From Symsagittifera roscoffensis (taxonomy: Eukaryota; Xenacoelomorpha; Acoela; Convolutidae), in contig NC_087068.1 in the NCBI RefSeq assembly GCF_963678635.1, positions 37,579,436 to 37,643,435 of the forward strand: 64,000 nucleotides of DNA, in the 5' to 3' direction. The notes under the pieces were generated by a model. It was given only the letters and a program-made list of their open reading frames with translations. It did no database searches and was not told the DNA's origin. Of this stretch, positions 32,340-43,443 are shown one piece after another (the stretch's first letter is position 1; the number at the start of each line of letters is the position of its first letter). Both the position numbers and the translations under genes were made by a program.

Positions 32340-35115
32340 GTCTCCACCCAGCTGTAAAGATTCAGAAGGTCCTTTTCTCGCATTATATAATTTTGAATAA
32401 TAACTTTGGCTTCATCTGCGTATAATGGATAGTTCGAGGTCACACATTCATTAGGTTAGTCTTCGATGAAAACTAAAAGCAGCAAGGGCTGAAAATTGAA
32501 CCTTGAGGAACGCCACTAGTTATTAGTTGATGAGAAGAAAAGACCCCATTTATTAGTTTTTTTGTGTACATCCAGGTAAATATGAGTGAAACAATTTTAG
32601 TAGTTTTTTTCCTATGTCAAAAAATTGGAAGTTGTTCAACAAAAGATTTAAACGAACTGGATCAAAAGCTTTACAGAAATTCAAATTTTTGTAAATACTT
32701 CGTATGAAGCGTCGAGAGCGTCTGATAAGTGATTCAAGTGAATCAGGAGTTGACTAACCGTAAAGCGTTTCTTCCTAAAACTATGTTGGTTTTCGTTTAA
32801 CCTGCGCTTCAAAATTGCTATAAAGTTTCTATTAAAGACGGTCAAAATAAGAGCGCAGGTTACAGATACTCGCAACAGTGTGGTTTTTTTGATGATTAAA
32901 CTGTTTTCTTTCTTGTGAATTGGCTTGATATCGATAATTGTCCAGGTTACAGGAATTGTATAGGTTTCGATCAATTTTTCAACCAATATCAAAATTAGAA
33001 ATTAAAAAAAGTGGATTGAAAAAGAATTTGAAATCCATTTGATGAGGTCACCAGGAATTTTGTTCGGGCCTACACCTGTACTGCAGTTTAAATGGGCCAT
33101 AATGATTTGAAAAAGCCATTGTAAAGTGAAGAACAATTCATTATTTTCCAAATCAGAGGAATCTAAAAGACATTTTTCTTTTTCATGATATATAAGTTGC
33201 GCACAAAAGAAGCGGTTGAACGCCTCTGCTACTCCGAAGGTTTCAGTTATTGGGTTCCTATTCAATTTCATCGTGGTAGGATAATTGAGTTGCGTTCCGA
33301 ATTTTCTTATCATTTTGTTGAAGTCAATTGTAATCTAGTTGAATAACAAAAATTTCCAAGTGAATGAACAAGCCAAGTTCAATTGAGTCTGTCAAATTCC
33401 TCTTAGCTTCACTATATTCTGAACTGATGAGAGATGATCGCAATCGGTTCATAAGATGTACAGTAGAGCAGAAATAATCGGGTGGTAGTATCCTTGATTT
33501 TTGTTTTGATATAAAATGAATGCTCAAAATTTGCGTAAAAAAATCAAATCACTGTTTATCAAAGTCTACTCCTTTCATTTTTATACAAGTCATTTGCAAA
33601 AACTAGAAATACCGAAAAGTTTTCACGTTTTTTGTTAATTAAATTTGGTTAATTGTGTAAGGGGTGTTCCTTGATCTGATGTATTTATACTAGTATGAAG
33701 TTTTTTATGATGTTCTAATCAAACAATGTTTTTCTTCCGAGTTTAATTCAAATTCAAAGAAAGAGTCGAAGTTTGTGAAAAATATATCTAGAGTATTTCC
33801 ATTGATATGTGTGGCAAAATTAATGAATTGTTCAGAAGCATTCCGCATGAGAAACTCGATTCAAATGGTGTAATCTTGTATATCGTTTGCCCGACAGTAG
33901 CCTCAGTCAACAATCGGAAACTTCAGATCACCAATGAATGCATTTTTTTGTTTAGAGACCAGTAGTGTTTTTCTATATTCTGATAAAGAAACCTCATGTG
34001 CAGTTCATCTGGGGTTCTGTGTGTACAGCCTGTAGGTGGATTTTAAATAATCAAAAACAGATTTTGTTCTAGGATAAAAGAGAATCCAAAATCATATTCG
34101 TTTGTTGTTAATGGTTCATCCCATTTTTTTGTATTAAAAGTTGCCGCATCCGCATAAGTTCTATCCAATCTATCTGAACGGCATATTTGTTGAAGTAAAT
34201 TTTTTTGAATTTACCTTTTGGGATAAATTGCTGTTCATCGAAGTTTCATTATTTAAAAAAAATTCCGCACCCGATATCAAAAGTTCATACTGAAGCTTAA
34301 GTCTCTTATCCAGATTGACCATACCTTTTGCGTTTATCTATAGAACTGAAAACAGACAGTCCGTTTTGATTTCGATTGACCCATGAGAGGTAACGCGGAA
34401 ACGTCGTAGCTTACTTATTTTCATTTTGATTAACCGTATGTCCCCTCTTCAGTCATTGCCATCGCTTTTCAAAAAGATTTTTTCATTTGCAAAATCTTCA
34501 ATCGATAATCTTGGAATTAACAATTTTTTTTTCTTTTGTATAACTCATTTTCCGTTAACTTTGACACAATTATACTAGCGTCCCAGATTGAATTTAAGGC
34601 AACAAGCAGCCTTCATGGTTTTATTTTCAGCTTTCTTACCGGTTCTAAAGCAGTCATTGACAAACTTCTTCGACCTTTTTTTATCTTCTAATTGATCTCT
34701 GACTTTTGAGTTGTCCGCGCTTTCAGCTAAACCAGCAATCCTGAGTTGATGTGTATGTTCGTTTCAAATTTTGTCATATGTAGTATAACGTTTTTTAACA
34801 TTTTGTTTCATTTGTTTGTTCACGGGTATTGGAATATTATCAGAAGTGATTTCAAGTTTTCAAAAAAAGTTATTTAGTTTTTCCATTTCTTCATTGATAT
34901 TTTTTGTGGACTTAATTGTTTTTCGTTTTGCCCATCAACTTGAAGTCAGTTGCTTTTAATCCAACGCATTTCCGTGAAACTACTCGTCGCAAGAGTTACA
35001 CAATTATACAAAGTTTCGCTGACAATCTTTGAGCACCTGAAACAGATGCTTTCGTCTGCCACGTAAAATACACTGGCTGTTTCTTTAGTCTCATTGGTGG
35101 GCATCATGAATTTTT
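32340..35115 (-). mobile_element. Decayed CR1/Jockey-type LINE (PHD-containing ORF1, APE endonuclease, RT)
   Basis: Reading the minus strand from 35115 downwards: a cysteine-rich PHD-like segment near 35065-34985, in two frames; an RNA-binding ORF1-like segment near 34740-34580 (RIAGLAE, then a lysine-rich helix); an AP-endonuclease remnant beginning near 34350 (INAKGMVN) with GDLKFPIVD near 33925 and LDIFFTN near 33780; a pre-RT linker at 33313-33002 (GVGPNKIPGDLIKW); and reverse transcriptase with PIHKK near 32910, FCKAFD near 32675, SGVPQGS near 32505 and YADE near 32425. Frames are broken by shifts and stops, so it is inactive. The 3' end near 32340 is approximate and I see no clear target-site duplication. 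Confidence 0.8.
32681..33313 (-). pseudogene. LINE reverse transcriptase fragment
   Basis: Two adjacent open segments (33313-33002 and 32992-32681) hold the linker and first RT motifs of the LINE: an NRFF segment with GPNKIPGDL, then the PIHKK block and a conserved QHSFRKKR-type block (motif order as in CR1/Jockey RTs). The next motif, F-x-KAFD, follows immediately downstream near 32675. The two segments are separated by a single interruption near 32995. No complete enzyme can be read. Confidence 0.75.
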
Positions 35116-35736
35116 TTATTTAAAAATTTTATCACAACAATTAGGCTAAATATCTACTTTCTTATCAAATTTGGAGATTTTTTTTATATCTTACTTAGCT
35201 TTTCCTCAATTAACTCTTCGATTTTTAATTTACTTGATGGACATGTTCTCTATTCTAAGTCAAAACTAATTTCTTACGGAAATCTGAATGTTTGCTTCCT
35301 ACTCCTGAACTCATCCCTAACTTTCAATTTGGCCTCAGTTTCCTAATGTGCAGGTGCTTCCAAGGTTATGAGTTTGTTTACGTTAAAATTGTAAACTGAA
35401 AACACGTTTTTGCACAGTTTTTGTGCATGTACAGGTTTAAAATTTTAACTAATATGCACAGATTGAAAAAAAAAATAAAAAGTGTCAATTACATTAATCA
35501 ATATATATTAGTTTGTTACATAATTTCTATTATGCAATCAATTTTTAAATATCCCGCCAAATTTATTCTGAGAACTTGTTATTTTACCAAATTTCTCTAT
35601 TCCAAGTTTTCGTTTTGAAATTTATTGTCATGCTAACCTGCCGTTTTTTAAAAAACATCTGATGTTCCAGCCAAAATTTTTCGATTTCGGAACTATAGCT
35701 TCAATGTTAGCTCCCTGCTTCTAAACTCGTCACGTT
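35116..35736. other. AT-rich stretch without a supported gene
   Basis: Nothing recognisable lies between the LINE and the first Penelope-like element. The ORF at 35421-35618 is short, AT-driven and lacks motifs. Confidence 0.5.
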
Positions 35737-36243
35737 TGTTGAGTCCTGGCTTCTCTTTCCTAATATGCTGCGCTTCTAACGTCAATTATGTATTGTTGCT
35801 ATTGGCTTGGTCAAGGATCTTCCAACAAAATTCTGAACTCAAACCATCGCCTCCCTACTTTTTCGGATGTTGCCCGACGGGAGTATCCGCTTTTCGGTGC
35901 TCTTCATCCCTAGTGGAAAGATGTCTGACCTTTCGGCCGACATAGATGGATTTGCATCCACTACATTCTAATCATTCTACTTTTTATACCACTTTGGATT
36001 TTAGCTCACACGAAAAAAATGATTCCAACGACGGCAAACATGTTGTTTTTAATTTCCTCGTCATAAAACTTTTTTGCGCGGCGGCGATTTTCCCCACTTT
36101 CTTCGCAAAACTCTCAGTGTGGTTACCTCGATAATGAATAATCAGCAGTATAAGGTGGTGTTTCTTTATTGCTAGTAGAAGATATCTGGTTCTCACTCAT
36201 GCTCCTGATGTTATTATTTTCCCCCATGATCTTTCCGAGGTTA

Positions 36244-36283
36244 CTGGATACTGGTTGTCTGATCTGGATACTGGTTGTCTGAC
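36244..36283. repeat. 20-base tandem duplication in Penelope copy 1
   Basis: CTGGATACTGGTTGTCTGAT occurs twice in direct succession with one final-base difference. It lies between the RT and endonuclease parts. Confidence 0.9.
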
Positions 36284-36561
36284 CACTGTTTACGATTGAT
36301 TTTCATTGCCTTATTAAGACTTTCCCAGGTAGTTGTACTCCGGAAGACACGGTGAAGAATTCCTTCAATTACACTCTTTTTTATTTTGAAGGGGTGCCCA
36401 ACTCCTAAAAATAAGGTTGATACCTATAACAGTTGGTTTTTGATACCATCCATAGCTCAACCTCCTGTCTTTATCGATATTTATTTCTAAATTTAAAACA
36501 GCAAGATATCCCGAGGCATTTGGGGTTTCAATTGTGAGTAAGAATGAATTCTATTCGCTGC

Positions 36562-37029
36562 TTAAGGTACTGTTTCAGGGTCAAACTTGACCGTCCTTGC
36601 TATAGTATCCACGTAGCGGAGGAAAACTTTCACACCTTGAGATTCTGCCTCGTTTTCCTCCATACAAATGCAACTTTTACAATACCACACTAATTCAGCT
36701 ATGTTTTGATAATCAATGTCTGATAGATCTCCGAAATTAACTTGATACAAATTCAAGCATCCCTCGCAATCTACCCCTTTTGACCTGTAGGCAACTTTTT
36801 TGTTGCATTTGCGGCACCGTTCTTTACAATAGTTTGCAGGTGTAGCCAATTTTGGAATTTCCATTTTTAGTGCATGTTCATTTTCTTTGAGCCGAAGATT
36901 TGCTAAAATCACTACCAGAGTGGCTCCTATGGCCCAACCATTTTTCTGAACAAACCAAGTTTCATTGCATTTAAAATGCATCTGGCTGACGGCCCTATTT
37001 AATACATTTTTCATGGTCTTTCTTCCCAT
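36562..37029 (-). pseudogene. Penelope RT segment, motifs B to C with PHD-like insert
   Basis: One open frame of 155 codons holds RT motif B (WAIGATL, VILANL), then a cysteine-rich module, then motif C (FLRYVDT). The module has C-x2-C (CRKC), C-x2-C (CEGC) followed by LNLYQ, and a W-x-C-x2-C ending (WYCKSC), the layout of a PHD finger with one ligand missing. The usual RT has no zinc finger here. The second aspartate of the catalytic motif is replaced by threonine, so polymerase activity is unlikely. Confidence 0.8.
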
Positions 37030-37913
37030 TGCCTGTGGTTTTTGCAGCTATTTTACTAACCGCTGTATCAAGTGCTTCCTTGAGTGGGACATTCGTGTAT
37101 AAACTTTTAACATCAAGAGAAATTATGTTCTCATCCGACTCCAAATTAGTACTTTCAATGATCCTCCCTCCTGTTATCCAATGAGTTTGTTTCAATATTG
37201 GAACACTCAATACCCTAAAAAATTTTGCCAGGGTCTTGTTCAAGTTATCAAATGAGCTACCAGAGAGTGATATGACCGGTCTCAGTTGTGTGTCAGTTTT
37301 GTGTACTTTGGCCAGACCGTAAAATCTGTCGGGTTGTCCGCCTGTTGATCTTACCTTATTGTAGAGATTTTCACTAATTTCATTCTTTTTTTTTTCATGG
37401 CCAGTAGTTCTTTAGTGATATCATTTTCAATCTTCACTACTATTGAGTCGGTCAATGCTCTCTTTTTACTGAATTGCTTCGGATCAAGCAGCCCAAGAAA
37501 CTTTGTTTCATAAATTGTTTTCTTCATGACAGAGAAACCGACCTCCTTGTCGAAAGGAACTGCCACTAGCACGTTGCCCTTGAGATACTTTCTCGCCTTT
37601 TCCACGCCCTTGTCCGATGGTGTCTGTTTCACCCGTTTACTGTAGGCTTTTGCCGCGGCCTCAATCTCACAAAGAGCCTCCCTGGGGCTTTCCGATGTTT
37701 GAGATCTGAGAGGAAGATGTCGATATCAGCGAGAAAAAAGGGTCTCATTGAACTTACTCTTAACCGGCCGGATGTTTTGGTCCCAAAAACAATAGTTGCT
37801 GAAGCAAAAGTGTTAATTCTATGTCACGATGGTTGTCACTGATCTCTAAAATTTCCGACCTAAAGGTCAATCCTGCCTTTCAGCCAAATTTTTCAGCTTC
37901 TTTTGAGGTGTTT

Positions 37914-38617
37914 CAGTTACAAGACGCTGTGTTGATGAAGTTTCTGGTGACCATCCAGCAGCTCTGGCTCTGCCTTACTCTTCTTCTTCGTTATCAAAAA
38001 CTTCGTGATGGAGACTGCCAAAACACCCGAGCTGATCAGTTGACTCTTGATGTTAAGTATTCCCCTTCTCTGACAATAAATAACTGCATTGATGTTCAAC
38101 TCCTTTAGTACTGCAGTCAAACCACCAATACAACATCTGTGAACTGAGGAGCCCTGCTGAAAAGATTTGCCAGGTTCTTCTGAGGATTCACGGTGTTTGG
38201 ATGTAAGGTTAGACCCAATTGTTAAATCCAAAAAAGTCCTCAGAAGAACCTGGCAAATATAGTCAGCAGGGCTCCTGTTAAATCCTCAGAAGAACCTGGC
38301 AAATCTACTCAGCAGGGCTCCTCAGTTGAGACAGATAGAAGTGTGGCACATGGTCATAAGCAATACAATTGCCAGAAATTTCACGAAAAACTACAGAGCT
38401 GTTATACTTCAGATTTGATTGCAGTGCTAAAAAGTTTGATCATCTACGCAGTTATTTATTGTCAGAGAAGGGAAATACCTAACATCAAAAGCCAACTGAT
38501 CAGCTCGGGTATTCTGATAGTCTCCATTACGAAATTTTTGATATCGAAGAAGAGGAAGGCAGAACAAGAGCTGCTGGAGGATTACCACAAACTTCATCAA
38601 CACAGCGACTTGTAACT
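37914..38617. repeat. Foldback repeat with nested inner inverted/direct repeats
   Basis: The left arm (about 37914-38125) and right arm (about 38404-38617) are inverted copies at roughly 80% by eye. Opposite-strand frames in the two arms encode similar peptides (VIYCQRR, NIKSQLISSG, SITKFLI). The centre holds a second layer: one copy of a roughly 44-base unit containing TTGCCAGGTTCTTCTGAGG at 38143-38186, and two inverted copies at 38236-38276 and 38280-38325. Type of element unknown. Confidence 0.85.
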
Positions 38618-39879
38618 GTAATCTCTGAGAATTGTATTCAATTACAAGGATAAAAACCCAGCGATCGAACACAAAAACGAAGTCCTTATCCAGACGAAAA
38701 GGTGAGAAAAGAAGTTTAGTGGACAGGATCGAGGAAACAGAAACCTGAAAAAATGATGAGGAGGCTTCAGCTGAGAGGGTGAATTAGAGTTGTATTTTTT
38801 GTTTAGCTCTGTGTCACGTGAGGTTTATTCCTCGTGGCCTGCTTAGTAATGAGTAAAAATTTGCTCTCACCTCCATTGTTGATATGCTCTTTTAAATGAA
38901 AACTAATTGGGAAACTGGTTCGAGACTATGCCTCCAATTATATTAAAGTCATTAAACGGGTCTATAGCTATGAGTTTTATTGCGTTGTTTGAATGATCTC
39001 TATCTTTCAACTAAACTGTACAGTAGTCGCTTCCTCCCCACACTGCCGTATCTGTATGCCTACAGTTGTGTCTATTTCTTGTGTTCCTCAATACTCACGG
39101 CCAAACGTCGAAAAATGTGTCCAATATACGCGGAATTACATCGACAAAAGACAGTTTGTAGATCACATTGGATTTCAGATCAAGCAAAAAAAAAAAGATG
39201 AGATTGGAAATTTCGTGGAGCTGACGACCGAGGACAAAAACGCCAGCCAGTATTGCAGGCAGAAACTCGGTATTGCTATTCAGAAGGGTAACTGCGCTTG
39301 CCTCAAAGAATGCTTCTTTCTAACTAATAACAACGACAAAACCAAATTTCCGTGTCTTCTGTGTTTATTTTCTTAAATTGATCCATTTTACTAATTTTCT
39401 CAATTTGCGGGTAATAAACACAATTTACGCATTTGTGATGCTGCGCACCTTGTTTGCCAAGAATTGACTCTGATTTACTCGATACTGAAGCAAAAGTATT
39501 GGAGGTGTCTCATCTCGGTTGTCGTTTGTTGCACGAGTTTCCCGCTTAGTTTGTATTATTACTGCACAAGTTTTGTTTGATAGTGATTCCGAATCAAATT
39601 TGGATTACCAATCATCTGGGTACTGATTCTCTTTTCATTGCTGTCTATTGATTAACTTTGCTAAATGGTAAAGTTCTCATCTAGATTTGCTCTTAAAATA
39701 CCTGCGCACCATACCCTAAATTTTGTTTCTCTTGTAATGCATGGAGACGCCTGTATCCGTTAATTTTTGATACCATCTTCATTTAACGTGCTTGTTGCCA
39801 TCTAAAATCAAAATAATCTCGGCAAAATTCAAGGGCTCGCTCTAACAGAGTGTTTTGGCTCTGAAATGTAATTAAGGAT
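38618..39879. other. AT-rich stretch; one unrecognised cysteine-rich ORF
   Basis: The plus-strand ORF at 38993-39376 (127 codons) has several cysteines (CRIC, CACLKEC, CLLC) and a lysine-rich middle. I do not recognise it and see no promoter or splice context, so I do not call a gene. The rest is AT-rich. Confidence 0.4.
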
Positions 39880-41170
39880 GCAATTTGTTGGTAGCTTGCT
39901 ATACCACGTGTCGGTCGGCTTTTACAGTCCTCAAAACATGGTCTCATATCGTACTAAAAACTTCATACCTGTTATGTCAGCACATTTTCACACATCTCGT
40001 GGCAAAAATTGCAGAACCAAAACTTTTTTGATATGCCTTTACATTCCTCATCAAAAATGCCGCCAGTACTTTTATGATACCAATTCAAACAATCCTCACA
40101 CACTTCTGATTTGGTTCTGAAAGACAACCTTCTATTGCGATTTCTGCAAGTACATCAATCTTTTGACGGTTGTACACAGATAGAACCTTCTCATTGTCTT
40201 TCAACCAATGGTTTGCACCAATGGCCATTTCATCCTTTTGTACAAATCATGTGCCGTTGCACTGAAAATGGACATCACCAACAGCCATGTACAAAAGGTG
40301 TTTCACTATGTTTCCTGACAAGTCAGGTGGCTCACTCTGGCTGTATATTTTCGTAAGGGAGATATAAATGGCCTCTTTATGTGTGTACAGGTTTTTCACA
40401 TCGAAGGAAATGATACTTTCATTTCAGTTTAACTCGATATTCTCTATCATATCCTTAGCTGCTTCAGTGTTCGTCGCAATGTTTGAACCTCCAATTGTAT
40501 CAAAAAACCTTGCTGGCGTTTTTTTTCAGTTTTTCAGAATAACTACTGGGGAGAGAGATGACAAACGGCAGTTGTCTAACCTTTTTATATACTATAGTCA
40601 GTGCCAAAAGTCGTGCCCCGGTTGACCACCAGTTGATTTCAACCTTGCTGATAACCCATCTCTAATCTCGTCACTTTTTGTCATGGCCAGAAAGTCTTTT
40701 TTCAAAACTTTGCTTTAATTATTTGAACAACTATCAAAGAATGAAGAACTTTAATTAGTTCTTCATGATTTCAGGTCTCCCCAAACTGTCTTGATTGTGT
40801 TATTTGGGTGAGTTTTGCTTCACATAGGGGTTTTTTGATGCGCAAAAACCAAATCTTTCATCAGAATGTACCGCCACTACTCCGTTGTGATTCGGATATT
40901 TCCTAGCTTTTTCAATTCCCGTATCTCTTGCAATGTGGCGTAAATTTTTTGTGAACGACCTTGCAGCCGGTTCAATTTTTCATAATTTTCAACCAAGCAC
41001 GACATGCTTCTTCTGTTCCAACAGAAAATATCTGTTTGCTAAAAATTGACTTGAATGGACTCGTCTCGACAGGATGTTTAGGTCCCACGGACAATAAATC
41101 ATCCATCCATCCCGGCAAATTTAACGTATTTAGTACCCACTTAGTTACCTCTTGCTTGACGCAGAACATA
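39880..41170 (-). mobile_element. Penelope-like element, copy 2 (decayed)
   Basis: The minus-strand reading matches copy 1 segment by segment. A fragment at 41169-40972 contains SVGPKHPVE. GIEKARKYPNHNGVVAV follows near 40930-40870, then KSTGGQPG near 40640. Motif A is ISFDVKNLYTHKEAIY near 40420-40370, and motif B has FVQKDEMAIGAN near 40245. A PHD-like module at about 40145-39990 has CEDCLNWYH and FWFCNFC. A damaged motif C, KFLVRYETM, lies near 39970-39945. Stops and frameshifts are frequent. I could not find a GIY-YIG domain downstream, so this copy is probably truncated. Confidence 0.8.
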
Positions 41171-43083
41171 CTTTATAACCGATGGTTACAACCTCTCATC
41201 AATTGCTCTCCTGAACATGCCCTTACCACTATCCATTTTCCTCCTACTCATTTCTGTCCTTAAAAGTTTAAATTGAAAGCTGTCAACCGCTTGGTCCAAA
41301 TACACCTCAATCTCAGGTACCCTATGCTAGAAAAAATTACGTGTTATATCGGTTTCTAGCCAATTTCTCAGATATATAAGAATGTATTGGCTATTTAAAT
41401 ATATTCAAGTAAAGTGCATAAATCAATAGACTTTTCCACAATTTTTTTTTCTGAGTATAAATCTCAAGAACGCTGGTGGTAACTGCATTATATTTATTGC
41501 ACTGCTGGCCGTGAGAAAGAAATACTCACAAGGCGCTAACAGCGCAAATCCAAAAATGCAACTAACCTTTCTGTGGGACCAGCTTCTTGTCGTTCTGTTG
41601 TCTATCCGCGGTTACACGCTACGAGGTCATGTCTTGCTGCTTCTACTTTTGGAAATCATCTCAGGCAACCGCTTCTTCTGCTCCTAAACCACGCGCAGAG
41701 AGTCCAGTTCGAGTTCTTATTGTCGGTGGAGCTCACTATGTCCTTCGATGACCTCGGTTTGACACCTTTGCTTCAACTTGAAGACGACAAAATTTTCCCA
41801 TCTTCACCGATTCCTCCTATACGTTTGAGGACCTTTCCTTTGACAGTAAAGGATGGAACGAATATGGTCCTTTCTGTCTTCTAGATGCTTGATGAGCCCT
41901 TTGGTTGTGTAAGGGGAAATATGTTTAGTTTGGGGCTGCTCAAAATTTATTGATAAGGTCATGCCTTAACCCTAATTCATGTTCTCCTTTCAGTGGACTT
42001 CTCTGGAGTGAAATTAACAGATTCTTGTCTCTGTTGACTTTGATTTGTGTTGAAAGCCAGGCCCGGGTGGCTGTGATGTGCCCCGCATACTTCCCCTTCT
42101 CCTCTGCATCGAGATCTTTCAAGCTGTGGGAAACTGGCTGCAAAAATATGCGACAAAAATATCAAAAACCCTTTAAAAATAGCCATAATTTTATAAGACC
42201 TTTACGCTTCTTTTGCTACAATTTTCGAATTAACCAATTTTTTATTTATTTTAGAACAAATACTTGCGTGCTGGTAAAATTTTTCCTTGCCGGTAAAATT
42301 GTTCAAATTTAAGCTTTCAGTTTTTTCTGTTAACTGATAAAATACACAAAAGTGGTTACGGAGAAAAAATATTGAATTTGAAATAATTGATTTTCCGATT
42401 AATGTTCATTTTCAGGTTCAAAAATTGATAAAAAATGACTTTTATCAAAACCTCCTAAAGCCAAATAAATGATTCTAACTAAAAATTCAACCTTTTCACG
42501 GACCAAACTTACGCTTAATTAAGTAATTTAAATTTTTCTCTAAATTTTCACTTTTTTTTGTCCTAAATTCAAAATGTTGAAAGTCAGCAGTCAGGACAAT
42601 AGTTGCGACATTTTTTGACATTTACAGCTATTCTTTCTTTTAACTCGATACCCAACTAAAATCACGTGGAACTTACTCATTTTGAAACATTCGAAAAAAC
42701 TTTCAAAACTGATCAATTTCTTGAAACGCGATTTTTTTTTTCAAATCTTTAGCTCTGAGAAAAGAGTCCTTGAAGTCTCCCTTATTTTTTCATTACTAAT
42801 ACATGGCTTCCAATTATAGTCACCTTCTCTTAAAAGTTTCAAGAAACTAGAAAAATCAGGCGAAAATTTCTGCTGGATTTTTTACAAAAGAAGTTATGCT
42901 TCAGCCTTGAAAAACCTTCGATTAGTGCCCATCAGTTTCCAGCTGATTAAAGCTGACATGGTTCATCTTTAGAAGCTTTGCAACAACCGTATGGATCTAG
43001 TTACTGAAAAATGCACAATTAGTTCAATTCCGATAGCAAATACTAAGTGAGGGCTACAGGGTAGACAAGAGAGTTATGGGTGC
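41171..43083. other. AT-rich stretch without a supported gene
   Basis: ORFs at 41573-41884 (plus, 103 codons) and 42143-41940 (minus, 67 codons, charged: LDAEEKGKYAGHITATRAWL) show no motif I recognise. The latter could be a fragment of a retroelement coding region. Region 42190-43000 is very AT-rich. Confidence 0.4.
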
Positions 43084-43443
43084 AACAAAACCAAACTTGA
43101 AGCATCTTTGACTAACATGAAATCGGTTCCGAACTGTGTTCTCTCTTCTTAACCTTCAAACTTTGTCAAATGCCTCAAGTTTCAGACAAATTAGCCAGAC
43201 TTTTCATAAAGAACTCAATCTATGTGAAGCAATAATACGCTTTTCTAAGGGAACAGGTTCAGAAACAAAACCAAACTTGAAGCATCTTTGACTAACTTGA
43301 AATCGGATCCGAACAGTGTTCTCTCTTCTAAACTTTCAAATTTTGTCAAAAACCTCAAGTTTCAGACAAATTAGCCCGGATTTTTGTAAAGAACTCAATC
43401 TATATGAATCGATTATACGCTTTTCTAAGGGAGCTGGTTCAGA
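43084..43443. repeat. Tandem duplication of a 180-base unit
   Basis: Units 43084-43263 and 43264-43443 align along their whole length (start AACAAAACCAAACTTGAAGC, end near TTTTCTAAGGGA). They differ by scattered substitutions. No coding potential is conserved between them. Confidence 0.9.

Larger units (their letters stand above)
35737..37800 (-). mobile_element. Penelope-like element, copy 1 (RT with inserted zinc finger, GIY-YIG endonuclease)
   Basis: Minus-strand reading from 37800 shows the Penelope order. The N-terminal region at 37690-37500 has a degenerate DKG-type block (FDKEVGFSVMKK). Next comes FYGLAKVHK with LRPVISL near 37320-37260, then motif A, SLDVKSLYTNVPLKEAL, near 37125-37075. 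After a frameshift near 37020, motif B reads QKNGWAIGATLVVILANL near 36950-36895. A PHD-like zinc finger follows at about 36845-36665, then motif C, FLRYVDT, near 36625-36605. A WYQKPT block lies near 36450. The GIY-YIG endonuclease at about 35965-35737 has CSGCKSIYVG, an R-x3-EH segment and EAQHIRKEKPGLN. Stops and shifts make it inactive. Confidence 0.85.

Noticed and set aside
38993-39376. Cysteine-rich 127-codon plus-strand gene
   Set aside because: No recognisable domain, no neighbour evidence and AT-rich surroundings; mentioned only as an ORF.
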